From positions 1,568-54,902 of the forward strand of contig NZ_OLKL01000032.1 of the NCBI RefSeq assembly GCF_900291015.1: a stretch of DNA of 53,335 nt. The letters are read 5' to 3'. The DNA is from Pseudomonas persica (GTDB taxonomy: Bacteria > Pseudomonadota > Gammaproteobacteria > Pseudomonadales > Pseudomonadaceae). The notes beneath the pieces were generated by a model that was not told where the DNA came from, made no database searches, and worked only from the letters and a program-made list of their open reading frames with translations. Shown here piece by piece: positions 1-6,777 of the stretch. Numbering within the stretch: the stretch's first letter is position 1; each line of letters starts with the position of its first letter. A program made the translations under genes and the position numbers.

Positions 1-155
1 CCTGCGGACTGCTCGTGACGGGTAAGTACCAGCTTGATCTTCGACTTGCGCAGGGATTCGAGCAGGTCGAGGTTTTCCTCACCAGGAATGCCGAACACAT
101 ACTCGACACCTTCGTTTTCCAGGCATTGCACAACGACATCGGCGGCCTTGGCCAT
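1..155 (-). CDS. Acetolactate synthase-like ThDP enzyme, N-terminal part
   Basis: Only the first 51 codons are inside the window. The reading starts at ATG 155 behind a GAGGT ribosome site. The N-terminus contains VFGIPGEENLDLLESL and a TRHEQ motif; the Glu of the first motif region and the HEQ segment are typical of the pyrimidine-binding domain of acetolactate synthase and related thiamine diphosphate enzymes, which join two pyruvates into acetolactate. The gene is divergent from a LysR regulator at 325, a usual arrangement for catabolic acetolactate synthases. The start context looks like the AlsS type, but the subfamily (AlsS, IlvB, glyoxylate carboligase) cannot be fixed from 51 residues. 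Confidence 0.7.
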   Translation of the reverse strand, partial: MAKAADVVVQCLENEGVEYVFGIPGEENLDLLESLRKSKIKLVLTRHEQSA

Positions 156-208
156 TTGGGGTACTACCTCAAAATCTTCGTGGGATTGCAGATTTATTAA
201 GCTGCGTG

Positions 209-234
209 ACTGAGATGTTGCAGGATGTCTCAGT
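209..234. promoter_or_regulatory. Candidate LysR operator (7-bp inverted repeat)
   Basis: Perfect inverted repeat ACTGAGA-N12-TCTCAGT in the divergent spacer between the ThDP enzyme and the LysR gene. Size and placement fit a LysR-type recognition site, although the usual T-N11-A core is not exact. It is followed by an AT-rich stretch (about 255-282) that probably holds the promoters. Confidence 0.45.
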
Positions 235-324
235 GGCGCGCATCGTAGGCCCTCTGGTTAATAATAATAAATATATTGTTATGATGCTTGGCATCACAGT
301 TTGTTATGAACGGTACCCCCCTCA

Positions 325-1206
325 ATGAACCTCAAGGCATTGCGCTGCTGCGTCGAGATCGTACGCCAAGGCAGCTTCACCAAAGCCGCGCAGCACCTGC
401 ATATCGCCCAGCCGGCACTGAGCATGGCCGTTACCCGTCTTGAAGAGGAACTGGGCGTGACCCTGTTCAACCGCACCACGCGCAAAGTCATCCTGACGGC
501 CGAGGGCAAACGGTTCCTGCCACGTATTGCATCGGCCCTGCGCGAAATGGATGTGGCCCGGCAAGAGCTGCGCGACATGGCCGACCTGAAGCGCGGCGAA
601 GTACGCCTGGGTATCCCGCCGATGTTCGGCCTGCACTATGTGCCCGGCTTGATGAACGCCTTTCGCCAACTGTACCCGGGCATTGCCATGACCGTGTTCG
701 AAGGCAGTGCCGAGGACATTGGCCATCGCCTGGAACAACGGGAAATCGACCTGGCACTGCTGGAATCCAGGCGCGTACCGCCCGACAAGGAATCGATCCT
801 GCTCGGCAGCGACGAGATGCTGGCCTGCATGCACCCTGACCACCCCTATGCCGGCAAGGCCTTCCTTACGGCCGAGGACCTGCGCAATACCGCCATGGTG
901 GTATTCGACCGCACCTTCGTACAGCGCCACCTGCTGGACGCGTTCTTCGCCGAACATGGCATCACTTACCAGGTGGCGCTGCAAAGCAACTTCGTATCAC
1001 TGGTGGTGCAGGCGGCGCTGGACAACATGGGCGTGGCGACCCTGCTGCGCTCGGTACAGCAGCGCACACCGGGCATCGTCGGCGTGCCGTTCAAGCCAGC
1101 GCAGCTGATGAGCTTCAGGTTGTGCTGGCGCTCGGGGGAGTACCTCTCGCTGGCCAGCAAGCGCTTTATCGATTTTGCCGCGCAGACCCACTACCTGGAG
1201 CGTTGA
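325..1206 (+). CDS. LysR-family transcriptional regulator
   Basis: 293 residues, the normal length for the family. Residues 1-60 form the winged helix-turn-helix (GSFTKAAQHLHIAQPALSMA, then LEEELGVTLFNRTTRKV). Residues about 90-290 form the periplasmic-binding-protein-like effector domain. It probably controls the divergent ThDP enzyme at 155 and perhaps the MFS gene downstream. No good ribosome site precedes the ATG (the leader is C-rich), so expression may be weak; the start is chosen because the HTH begins at once and no alternative fits better. The effector is unknown. Confidence 0.9.
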   Translation: MNLKALRCCVEIVRQGSFTKAAQHLHIAQPALSMAVTRLEEELGVTLFNRTTRKVILTAEGKRFLPRIASALREMDVARQELRDMADLKRGEVRLGIPPMFGLHYVPGLMNAFRQLYPGIAMTVFEGSAEDIGHRLEQREIDLALLESRRVPPDKESILLGSDEMLACMHPDHPYAGKAFLTAEDLRNTAMVVFDRTFVQRHLLDAFFAEHGITYQVALQSNFVSLVVQAALDNMGVATLLRSVQQRTPGIVGVPFKPAQLMSFRLCWRSGEYLSLASKRFIDFAAQTHYLER

Positions 1207-1361
1207 GGCCAGCCTGTTCCGACCCTTTCGCGAGCATGCCCGCTGCCCACATATGCCCCCGACAGCTGTGCAAGGAAGCCGGTCAGCTTCCTCGACGTCG
1301 CCGTCACGGATTGACTATGATCCTGGCTTGAACGTTTCAGCATGTTTCAACAAGGATCCAG

Positions 1362-2546
1362 ATGTCAGTTCAGGAATTACCTCCGCTCCCTAGCAAAAGC
1401 ACCGTCGCGAAAATGGAAGCCGCCATGGCGCTGGGCAGCTTTGCCATCGGCACCGGCGAGTTCGCCATCATGGGCCTGATGCCCGACATCGCCAGCAACC
1501 TGCAATTGAGCGAGCCCCAGGTGGGCCATGCCATCAGCGCCTATGCGCTGGGGGTGATGGTCGGCGCCCCGACACTGGCGATTATCGGTGCCCGGCTGTT
1601 GCGCAAGCACATGCTGCTGTTGTTGATGGCGTTGTATGCCGTTGGCAACCTGGCTACCGCCTTCGCCCCCTCGTTCAGCGGCCTGGTCGCCTTCCGTTTC
1701 ATCAGCGGCCTGCCCCATGGCGCCTACTTCGGCATTGCAGCGGTGGTGGCGTCGAGCATGGTGGCCAAAGACCAGCGGGCGGGGGCCGTGGCACGGGTGA
1801 TGATGGGCCTGACCCTGGCCATGTTGCTCGGCAACCCGGTCGCCACCTTGCTGGGCCAATATTTCGGCTGGCGCTCAGCGTTCGTGCTGGTCGGCGCGAT
1901 CGCCCTGTGCACCATTGCCCTGGTCTGGCGCTATGTGCCCCAGCGCCACGATGAAGTGCGCAGCGACCCGCGCAAGGAACTGCAAGCCTTCACCCTGCCG
2001 CAAGTGTGGATGGCGCTGGCCATCGCCTCGATCGGCTTTGCCGGCATGTTCTGTGTGTTCAGCTACCTGGCGCCGACCATGTTGCAAGTGACCCAGGTAT
2101 CGCCGCAGTGGATTCCATTCGGCCTGGCGGCGTTCGGCGTCGGTGGCATCGTTGGCAACATCGCCGGCGGCAAGCTGTTCGACCGCTTGCAGTTCCGCGC
2201 TGTGGGGCTGGTGCTGGTGTGGTCGGTTGCCGTGCTGCTGTTCTTCAGCTTTGCCGCGCATGCACTGTGGAGCCTGCTGCTGGGCATTGGCCTGGTCGGG
2301 AGCATGATTGCCCTGGCGGCGCCGTTGCAGATCCGCTTGATGGACATTGCCCATGAAGCGCCAAGCCTGGCGGCGGCGTCGAACCATGCGGCGTTCAACC
2401 TGGCCAATGCGCTGGGGCCGTGGCTGGGTGGCATGGCTATTACCGCGGGCATGGGCTGGACCAGCACAGGGTATATCGGCGCGGCGACAGCGCTGGTTGG
2501 GCTGGGGATCTACCTGGTGGCGCGGCGGATGAAGGGCGGGCACTGA
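1362..2546 (+). CDS. MFS transporter, DHA1 (AraJ-like) family
   Basis: 394 residues with about 12 hydrophobic segments. The family signature is clear: GTGEFAIMGLMPDIA in helix 1, a helix 4 segment FRFISGLPHGAYFGIAA, and GNPVATLLGQYFGWR in helix 5, as in AraJ/YdhP-type drug-H+ antiporters of the inner membrane. AAGGA precedes the ATG. It lies 155 bp after the LysR gene on the same strand and could be a target of it. Substrate unknown; export of small hydrophilic compounds is the family expectation. Confidence 0.88.
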   Translation: MSVQELPPLPSKSTVAKMEAAMALGSFAIGTGEFAIMGLMPDIASNLQLSEPQVGHAISAYALGVMVGAPTLAIIGARLLRKHMLLLLMALYAVGNLATAFAPSFSGLVAFRFISGLPHGAYFGIAAVVASSMVAKDQRAGAVARVMMGLTLAMLLGNPVATLLGQYFGWRSAFVLVGAIALCTIALVWRYVPQRHDEVRSDPRKELQAFTLPQVWMALAIASIGFAGMFCVFSYLAPTMLQVTQVSPQWIPFGLAAFGVGGIVGNIAGGKLFDRLQFRAVGLVLVWSVAVLLFFSFAAHALWSLLLGIGLVGSMIALAAPLQIRLMDIAHEAPSLAAASNHAAFNLANALGPWLGGMAITAGMGWTSTGYIGAATALVGLGIYLVARRMKGGH

Positions 2547-2594
2547 GGCCAAATGCTACTTCTATGTATGGACGCGCCAAGCGAGCGATATTTG

Positions 2595-2667
2595 TTCCCT
2601 GCGCGACAGCGCAGCCCCAAGGGCTGGGTGGGCGCTCATAGAACTGCATATCACTCATTGAATTAGC
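2595..2667 (+). repeat. Dispersed non-REP repeat, copy 1
   Basis: Starts with TTCCCTGCGCGACAGCGCAG, contains the hairpin CAGCCCCAAGGGCTG, and ends with the tail ATCACTCATTGAATTAGC. The hairpin and tail recur at 43441-43501 and the first half at 43624-43671. It fills the spacer between the MFS gene and endA and differs from the REP families elsewhere in the window. Confidence 0.7.
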
Positions 2668-2768
2668 CCACACAGGGTACGCAGGCCGCTCACAGGGAGC
2701 GCGTCCAGGCTGGCCAGCTGCGGAGAAATGATTACAATGCGCACCCCTACCTGAAGTATGTTTTTCCC

Positions 2769-3734
2769 ATGAAATCACTGCTTTACGCCGTATTCTTACT
2801 GTTTTCCTTCACCTTCCCCGCCCTGGCCAACCCGCCAGCGACCTTTACCGAGGCCAAGGTGATGGCCAAGCAGAAGGTGTACATGGACCAGGCCAGTAGT
2901 GCCATGGGCGACCTGTACTGCGGCTGCAAATGGACCTGGGTGGGCAAGTCCGGCGGGCGTATCGATGCCGCCTCGTGCGGCTACCAGACACGCAAGCAGC
3001 AGAACCGCGCCGAGCGCACCGAATGGGAGCACATCGTGCCGGCCTACACCTTCGGCAACCAGCGCCAGTGCTGGAAGAACGGCGGCCGCGAGCATTGCGT
3101 GGATGACGACCCGGTGTTCCGCGCCATGGAGGCCGACCTGTTCAACCTGTACCCGGCAGTGGGTGAGGTCAATGGCGACCGCAGCAATTTCAACTACGGC
3201 ATGGTCGCTGGCAATGCCGGGCAATATGGCCAGTGCCGCACCAAGGTCGACTTCGTGCAGCGCGCTGCCGAACCACGTGACGAAGTGAAAGGCCTGGTCG
3301 CCCGCACTACGTTCTACATGTACGACCGCTACAAACTGAGCATGTCGCGCCAACAGCAACAGTTGCTGATGGCCTGGGACAAACAGCACCCGGTGTCGGC
3401 CTGGGAAAAAGAGCGTGAGCGGCGCATTGCGGCGATCATGGGACATGCCAACCCCTTCGTGACCGGGGAACGCAAATGGACGGCCAACTACAAGCCAGTC
3501 GGCAGTGGCGTGGTACAAGCGGTGTCGGTGAAGGCCGCCAAACCAGAGGCCAAGCCGAGCCTGGCCAGTGCCGAGTCGCTGGGGGCGGTGCTTGGCAACC
3601 GCAACAGCCACGTTTATCACCTTTCCGTCGGCTGCCCGGGCTACGCCCAGGTTACAGCGAAGAACCAGGTCACCTTCGCCACCGAAGGTGAGGCGCAGGC
3701 GGCGGGTTATCGCAAAGCGGGCAACTGCCGCTGA
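2769..3734 (+). CDS. Secreted endonuclease I (EndA-type) with Cys-rich tail
   Basis: 321 residues. Residues 1-20 form a signal peptide ending FPALA, so the enzyme is periplasmic or secreted. The nuclease I core covers about residues 25-215, with the EWEHIVPA motif (catalytic His), the NGDRSNFNYG segment and several cysteines. The family cuts double-stranded DNA non-specifically. Residues about 270-321 add a tail (NSHVYHLSVGCPGY ... AAGYRKAGNC) that resembles the small Cys-containing module found behind other secreted nucleases. The spacing is single-gene; transcription probably starts in the spacer containing GATTACAATG near 2730. Start supported by the signal peptide. Confidence 0.88.
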   Translation: MKSLLYAVFLLFSFTFPALANPPATFTEAKVMAKQKVYMDQASSAMGDLYCGCKWTWVGKSGGRIDAASCGYQTRKQQNRAERTEWEHIVPAYTFGNQRQCWKNGGREHCVDDDPVFRAMEADLFNLYPAVGEVNGDRSNFNYGMVAGNAGQYGQCRTKVDFVQRAAEPRDEVKGLVARTTFYMYDRYKLSMSRQQQQLLMAWDKQHPVSAWEKERERRIAAIMGHANPFVTGERKWTANYKPVGSGVVQAVSVKAAKPEAKPSLASAESLGAVLGNRNSHVYHLSVGCPGYAQVTAKNQVTFATEGEAQAAGYRKAGNCR

Positions 3735-3893
3735 TTGCCTGCTTCGTGGGGCCTCGCGCCCCCCCTGTGGCGGCCTGGCGTCTCGATCGGGCTGTGCAGC
3801 AGCCGGCAAAAATGACCACCCGTCGCCCAGACGGCACCCCGCTCCCCGCCCCCAGCCCAACGAATGACAGATCATCCGCAAAGGAGACGTTCC

Positions 3894-4190
3894 ATGATCC
3901 GCATTCGCCCACTCTCACTGTGCCTGGCCCTGGCCCTGGCCACCGTCACTGGCACCAGCTTGGCCGCCACCGACAGCCGCCAGCAAACCACCCCGTCCGG
4001 TGGCAAGACCGCCGGTGAAGACAGCAGCGTCAACAGCCCTGGCAGCAGCAAAGGCAACGACAGCAGCGACACCGGCAGCAACAGCGATGCCGCCGACGGC
4101 GCTGCTGGCGGCTCCAACAGCACCGGCGAAGCCACCGGCTCCGGCGCCGGGCGCACCGGTGGCACCGCCGAAGACCAGGACAGCCATTGA
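3894..4190 (+). CDS. Low-complexity secreted protein
   Basis: 98 residues. The ATG at 3894 follows AAAGGAGA at ideal spacing; an upstream in-frame ATG at 3864 has none. Residues 1-24 are a clear signal peptide (hydrophobic run, then TSLAA). The mature part is almost entirely Ser, Gly, Asp, Thr, Ala and Asn, acidic and probably disordered. No domain recognised. It stands 48 bp before the PEBP gene, possibly in one transcript. A periplasmic or extracellular location is inferred from the signal only. Confidence 0.7.
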   Translation: MIRIRPLSLCLALALATVTGTSLAATDSRQQTTPSGGKTAGEDSSVNSPGSSKGNDSSDTGSNSDAADGAAGGSNSTGEATGSGAGRTGGTAEDQDSH

Positions 4191-4238
4191 GGCCAGCCTG
4201 GGCTACACTGCGCCGGAACGCCTTGCCAAGGATTCACC

Positions 4239-4790
4239 ATGCACCTCAAACCCTGGCTGCTCGCCGTCCTGCTGCCGTGCAGCACCTTGGCCGTCGCTGG
4301 CGGCCAGGGCGCGCTGTCGATCAGCTCATCGTCGTTCACCGATGGCGGCGTGATCGCCTTGCAACAGGTTGGCCCGGACCCGGCCTGCGGTGCTGGCGAA
4401 GAGCGCACCCCGCAACTGAGCTGGGACAACCTCCCCGCAGGCACCCAGTCGCTGGCACTGATCATGTTCGACCCGGACGGCGGCAAGGGTATTGGCGTAG
4501 TCCACTGGATCGCCTACAACATAGACCCGGCCCAGGATGGGCTGAAGGAAGGCGTCGCCGGGCTGACCGGGCAAGGCGTGACGGTGGGGCGCAACTCGCG
4601 GGGCACGCTCAGCTACCGAGGCCCCTGCCCACCCGCTGGCGACAACCCGCACCACTACGTACTGACGCTGATCGCCACCGACCTGCCATTGGCCACCCTG
4701 CCCGAGGGCCTGGACCGCAGCGGCCTGCTGCAACTGCTGCAAGGCCATGCGTTAGGGGCGCAGAGCCTGGTCGGGCGCTATGGCCATTGA
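4239..4790 (+). CDS. YbhB/YbcL family (PEBP-like) periplasmic protein
   Basis: 183 residues with an N-terminal signal peptide (about 20 residues, ending AVAGG). The phosphatidylethanolamine-binding-protein fold is shown by the two conserved boxes: MFDPDGG followed by VVHWIAYNI, and YRGPCPPAGDNPHHYV. These line the anion-binding pocket of the family. Bacterial members have no firmly assigned role. AAGGA precedes the ATG. Confidence 0.9.
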   Translation: MHLKPWLLAVLLPCSTLAVAGGQGALSISSSSFTDGGVIALQQVGPDPACGAGEERTPQLSWDNLPAGTQSLALIMFDPDGGKGIGVVHWIAYNIDPAQDGLKEGVAGLTGQGVTVGRNSRGTLSYRGPCPPAGDNPHHYVLTLIATDLPLATLPEGLDRSGLLQLLQGHALGAQSLVGRYGH

Positions 4791-4837
4791 ACCAGCCAGT
4801 ACAAAAAACAATTGATCGCCCCCATCGCATTTATCCA

Positions 4838-4867
4838 TTGAATGGCCCGGCAGAACTGAAGTAAGCT
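4838..4867 (+). promoter_or_regulatory. Candidate promoter of the aroF leader
   Basis: TTGAAT, an 18-bp spacer, and TAAGCT lie 24 bp before the first leader ORF. This is a modest sigma70-type match and is proposed as the start of the attenuator-controlled aroF transcript. Confidence 0.35.
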
Positions 4868-4891
4868 CGGGCTCATTCACTGGAGAGCAAC

Positions 4892-5011
4892 ATGCCGAAA
4901 CACACCCGCAACCACGCCAACCACACCGGTCGCTCCCTGCGCCCTGTGCTGGCCGTTGCCGGCTGCGTGGCACCTGCCAGCTATTACTTCGGGTATTGGT
5001 TTAGCCACTAG
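4892..5011 (+). CDS. Aromatic-rich leader peptide 1 of aroF (39 aa)
   Basis: ATG 4892 follows TGGAGAG at good spacing and ends at TAG 5009-5011. The 39-residue peptide ends in SYYFGYWFSH: three Tyr, two Phe and one Trp codon within the last ten. Directly after the stop come a hairpin, an alternative pairing segment and an intrinsic terminator, then the Tyr-type DAHP synthase. This is the architecture of a transcription-attenuation leader in which ribosome pausing at Tyr/Phe codons reports amino acid shortage. The alternative is a small membrane-associated protein; the C-terminal aromatic codons next to the terminator argue for a leader. Confidence 0.65.
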   Translation: MPKHTRNHANHTGRSLRPVLAVAGCVAPASYYFGYWFSH

Positions 5012-5052
5012 GCGCCGATACCCACACGGCGCCCACCTTCGAGGGGCCGCCG
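5011..5052 (+). promoter_or_regulatory. Attenuator pairing segments 1, 2 and 3
   Basis: Segment 1 (GGCGCCG, 5011-5017) pairs perfectly with segment 2 (CGGCGCC, 5027-5033). Segment 2 can instead pair with segment 3 (GGGGCCGCCG, 5043-5052, one bulge). Segment 3 (GCCGCCG, 5046-5052) can also pair with CGGTCGGC (5075-5082), the left arm of the terminator, with one bulged T. Stalling at the Tyr codons (4982-4996) would leave segment 1 free and favour 1:2 plus the antiterminator; completing translation to 5011 would cover segment 1 and favour 2:3 plus the terminator. Folding energies were not computed. Confidence 0.55.
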
Positions 5053-5070
5053 AACATGAGAATACTCAAA

Positions 5071-5106
5071 CCCCCGGTCGGCTTCCCGACCGGGGGTTTT
5101 GCTTTT
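5071..5106 (+). terminator. Intrinsic terminator before aroF (attenuator)
   Basis: Perfect 11-bp stem CCCCCGGTCGG / CCGACCGGGGG with loop CTTC, followed by TTTTGCTTTT. It lies between leader 1 and aroF, so it either ends the leader transcript conditionally or is an ordinary terminator of a small gene. Confidence 0.85.
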
Positions 5107-5147
5107 CAGACCTTTGAACAACACCGATTCACATTGAGGACAGATTC

Positions 5148-5297
5148 ATGAACTACGCCACTTATTACTACGCAAACACCTACGCCTGGCGATTTAGCCA
5201 ATTCCGTTCGGGCCAGCCTGCCGCCTCCGTTCGGTCTTCCACAGGTGGCAATGCAGCAGCCAATACGAATTCAACGATCTGTCGAACACCTCGATAG
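5148..5297 (+). CDS. Tyr-rich leader peptide 2 of aroF (49 aa)
   Basis: ATG 5148 follows GAGGA with an 8-base spacer. The peptide begins MNYATYYYANTYAW, with five Tyr codons among the first twelve, then becomes Ser/Ala/Asn-rich and stops at 5297, 50 bp before aroF. It lies behind the terminator, so only read-through or a second promoter would express it. A second Tyr-sensing leader acting on aroF translation or on transcript folding is the simplest reading. A short GCGGG/CCCGC hairpin lies between its stop and aroF. Confidence 0.55.
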   Translation: MNYATYYYANTYAWRFSQFRSGQPAASVRSSTGGNAAANTNSTICRTPR

Positions 5298-5347
5298 GGC
5301 CGACCACGCGGGCCAGAACCCGCCGTCCGCCCAGGGAAAAAAGCGCC

Positions 5348-6403
5348 ATGCAAGCTTCCAGCCTCGCCCTGACCCAGCCACAAGCGGCCAACACCACCGT
5401 CAGCCAGCGCCTGCCCAGCCCGCACCTGCTCAAGCAGCAAATGCCGCTGTCCAGCGAACTGACCCAGCAAGTCCATGCCCACCGCCAGGCCATCCGCCAC
5501 ATCCTCGAAGGCCGCGACCAGCGCCTGCTGGTGATCGTTGGCCCGTGCTCGATCCACGACCCGCGCTCGGCCCTGGAATACGCCGACCGCCTGGCCGCTC
5601 TCAGCCGCAAAGTTGACGACAAGCTGCTGCTGGTGATGCGCGCCTACGTCGAAAAACCCCGCACCACGGTCGGCTGGAAAGGCCTGGCCTACGACCCGCA
5701 TCTCGATGGCAGCGACGACATGCACGCCGGCATCGCCCTGTCCCGCGGGCTGATGCTCAACATGATCGAACGCGGCCTGCCGGTTGCCACTGAACTGCTG
5801 CAGCCCATGGCCGCCGGCTACTTCGATGACCTTTTGGCCTGGGCCGCGATTGGCGCGCGCACCACCGAGTCGCAGATCCACCGCGAAATGGTCAGTGGCC
5901 TGGAGCTGCCGGTCGGCTTCAAGAATGGCACCGACGGCGGCATCGCCATCGCCAGCGACGCCATGCGCAGCGCCGCTCACCCGCACCGCCACTTCGGCAT
6001 GGATGCGCAGGGTTACCCGGCCATCATCGAAACCTTGGGCAACCCGGACACCCACCTGGTGCTGCGTGGCGGCCACAAGGGCCCGAACTTTGACGCCAAC
6101 AGCATCGCCATGGCCCGCCAGGCGCTGGCCAAGGCCGGGCTGCAGGCGCGGATCATGGTCGATTGCAGCCATGCCAACAGCGGCAAGGACCCGGCGCGTC
6201 AGCCGGCAGTATTCAACGATGTGCTGGAGCAGCGCCTGGCCGGCGACCGCTCGATCGTTGGCGTGATGATCGAAGGCCACCTGTTCGACGGCTGCCAGGC
6301 GCTGGGCAAGGGCGCGCTGCAATACGGCGTGTCGATCACCGACGGTTGCCTGGGCTGGGCCTCGACCGAAACCCTGTTGCGTGAGGCGGCGCAAAAACTG
6401 TAG
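5348..6403 (+). CDS. aroF: DAHP synthase, AroF/AroG type (class I)
   Basis: 351 residues, the normal length for the E. coli-type enzymes. It condenses phosphoenolpyruvate and erythrose 4-phosphate into 3-deoxy-arabino-heptulosonate 7-phosphate, the first step of aromatic biosynthesis, in the cytosol. Visible motifs are VGPCSIHDP (metal-ligand Cys67), MRAYVEKPRTT, GFKNGTDG, LRGGHKGPN, DCSHANSGKDP and MIEGHLFDG. The Tyr-rich leaders upstream suggest a tyrosine-responsive isozyme. A hairpin with a T tract follows at 6414. Start chosen at ATG 5348 behind AGGGAAAA. Confidence 0.95.
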   Translation: MQASSLALTQPQAANTTVSQRLPSPHLLKQQMPLSSELTQQVHAHRQAIRHILEGRDQRLLVIVGPCSIHDPRSALEYADRLAALSRKVDDKLLLVMRAYVEKPRTTVGWKGLAYDPHLDGSDDMHAGIALSRGLMLNMIERGLPVATELLQPMAAGYFDDLLAWAAIGARTTESQIHREMVSGLELPVGFKNGTDGGIAIASDAMRSAAHPHRHFGMDAQGYPAIIETLGNPDTHLVLRGGHKGPNFDANSIAMARQALAKAGLQARIMVDCSHANSGKDPARQPAVFNDVLEQRLAGDRSIVGVMIEGHLFDGCQALGKGALQYGVSITDGCLGWASTETLLREAAQKL

Positions 6404-6413
6404 GCAGCGGGTT

Positions 6414-6464
6414 GCAAGCCTGGCGAGACATACCCCGGACAAGTGCGCTAGGCTTGCCTTTTTA
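6414..6464 (+). terminator. Terminator after aroF
   Basis: GCAAGCCT and AGGCTTGC pair across a loop of about 28 bases and are followed by CTTTTTA. The long loop makes it a moderate candidate; it separates aroF from ppiC. Confidence 0.5.
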
Positions 6465-6482
6465 GCCCAAGGAGCAGTACCC

Positions 6483-6764
6483 ATGGCCCGTGCAACCGCC
6501 CGCCACATTCTGGTCAGCAGCGAAGACAAATGCAACGAACTGAAAGCGCAGATCGAAGCAGGCGCCGACTTCGCTGAAATCGCCAAAGCCAACTCCACCT
6601 GCCCGTCCAGCCGCCAGGGCGGTGACCTGGGCGCGTTCGGCCCGGGCCAGATGGTCAAGGAGTTCGACACCGTGGTGTTCAGCGCCCCGATCAACACCGT
6701 GCAAGGCCCGGTGAAGACCCAGTTCGGCTACCACCTGCTGGAAGTGACCAGCCGCCAGGACTAA
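6483..6764 (+). CDS. ppiC: Parvulin peptidyl-prolyl isomerase PpiC
   Basis: 93 residues, the length of E. coli PpiC, consisting of one rotamase domain: ARHILVSS at the start, then CPSSRQGGDLGAFGPGQMV and FGYHLLEV. It speeds cis-trans isomerisation of proline bonds in the cytosol. No signal peptide. ATG 6483 follows AAGGAG; the reading frame extends upstream without another good start. A second paralogue lies at 17481. Confidence 0.93.
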   Translation: MARATARHILVSSEDKCNELKAQIEAGADFAEIAKANSTCPSSRQGGDLGAFGPGQMVKEFDTVVFSAPINTVQGPVKTQFGYHLLEVTSRQD

Positions 6765-6777
6765 GTCCTCGCAGCCG

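Noticed and set aside
5180..6697. Minus-strand open frame of 505 codons
   Set aside because: Antisense to aroF and ppiC, both with complete catalytic motifs.
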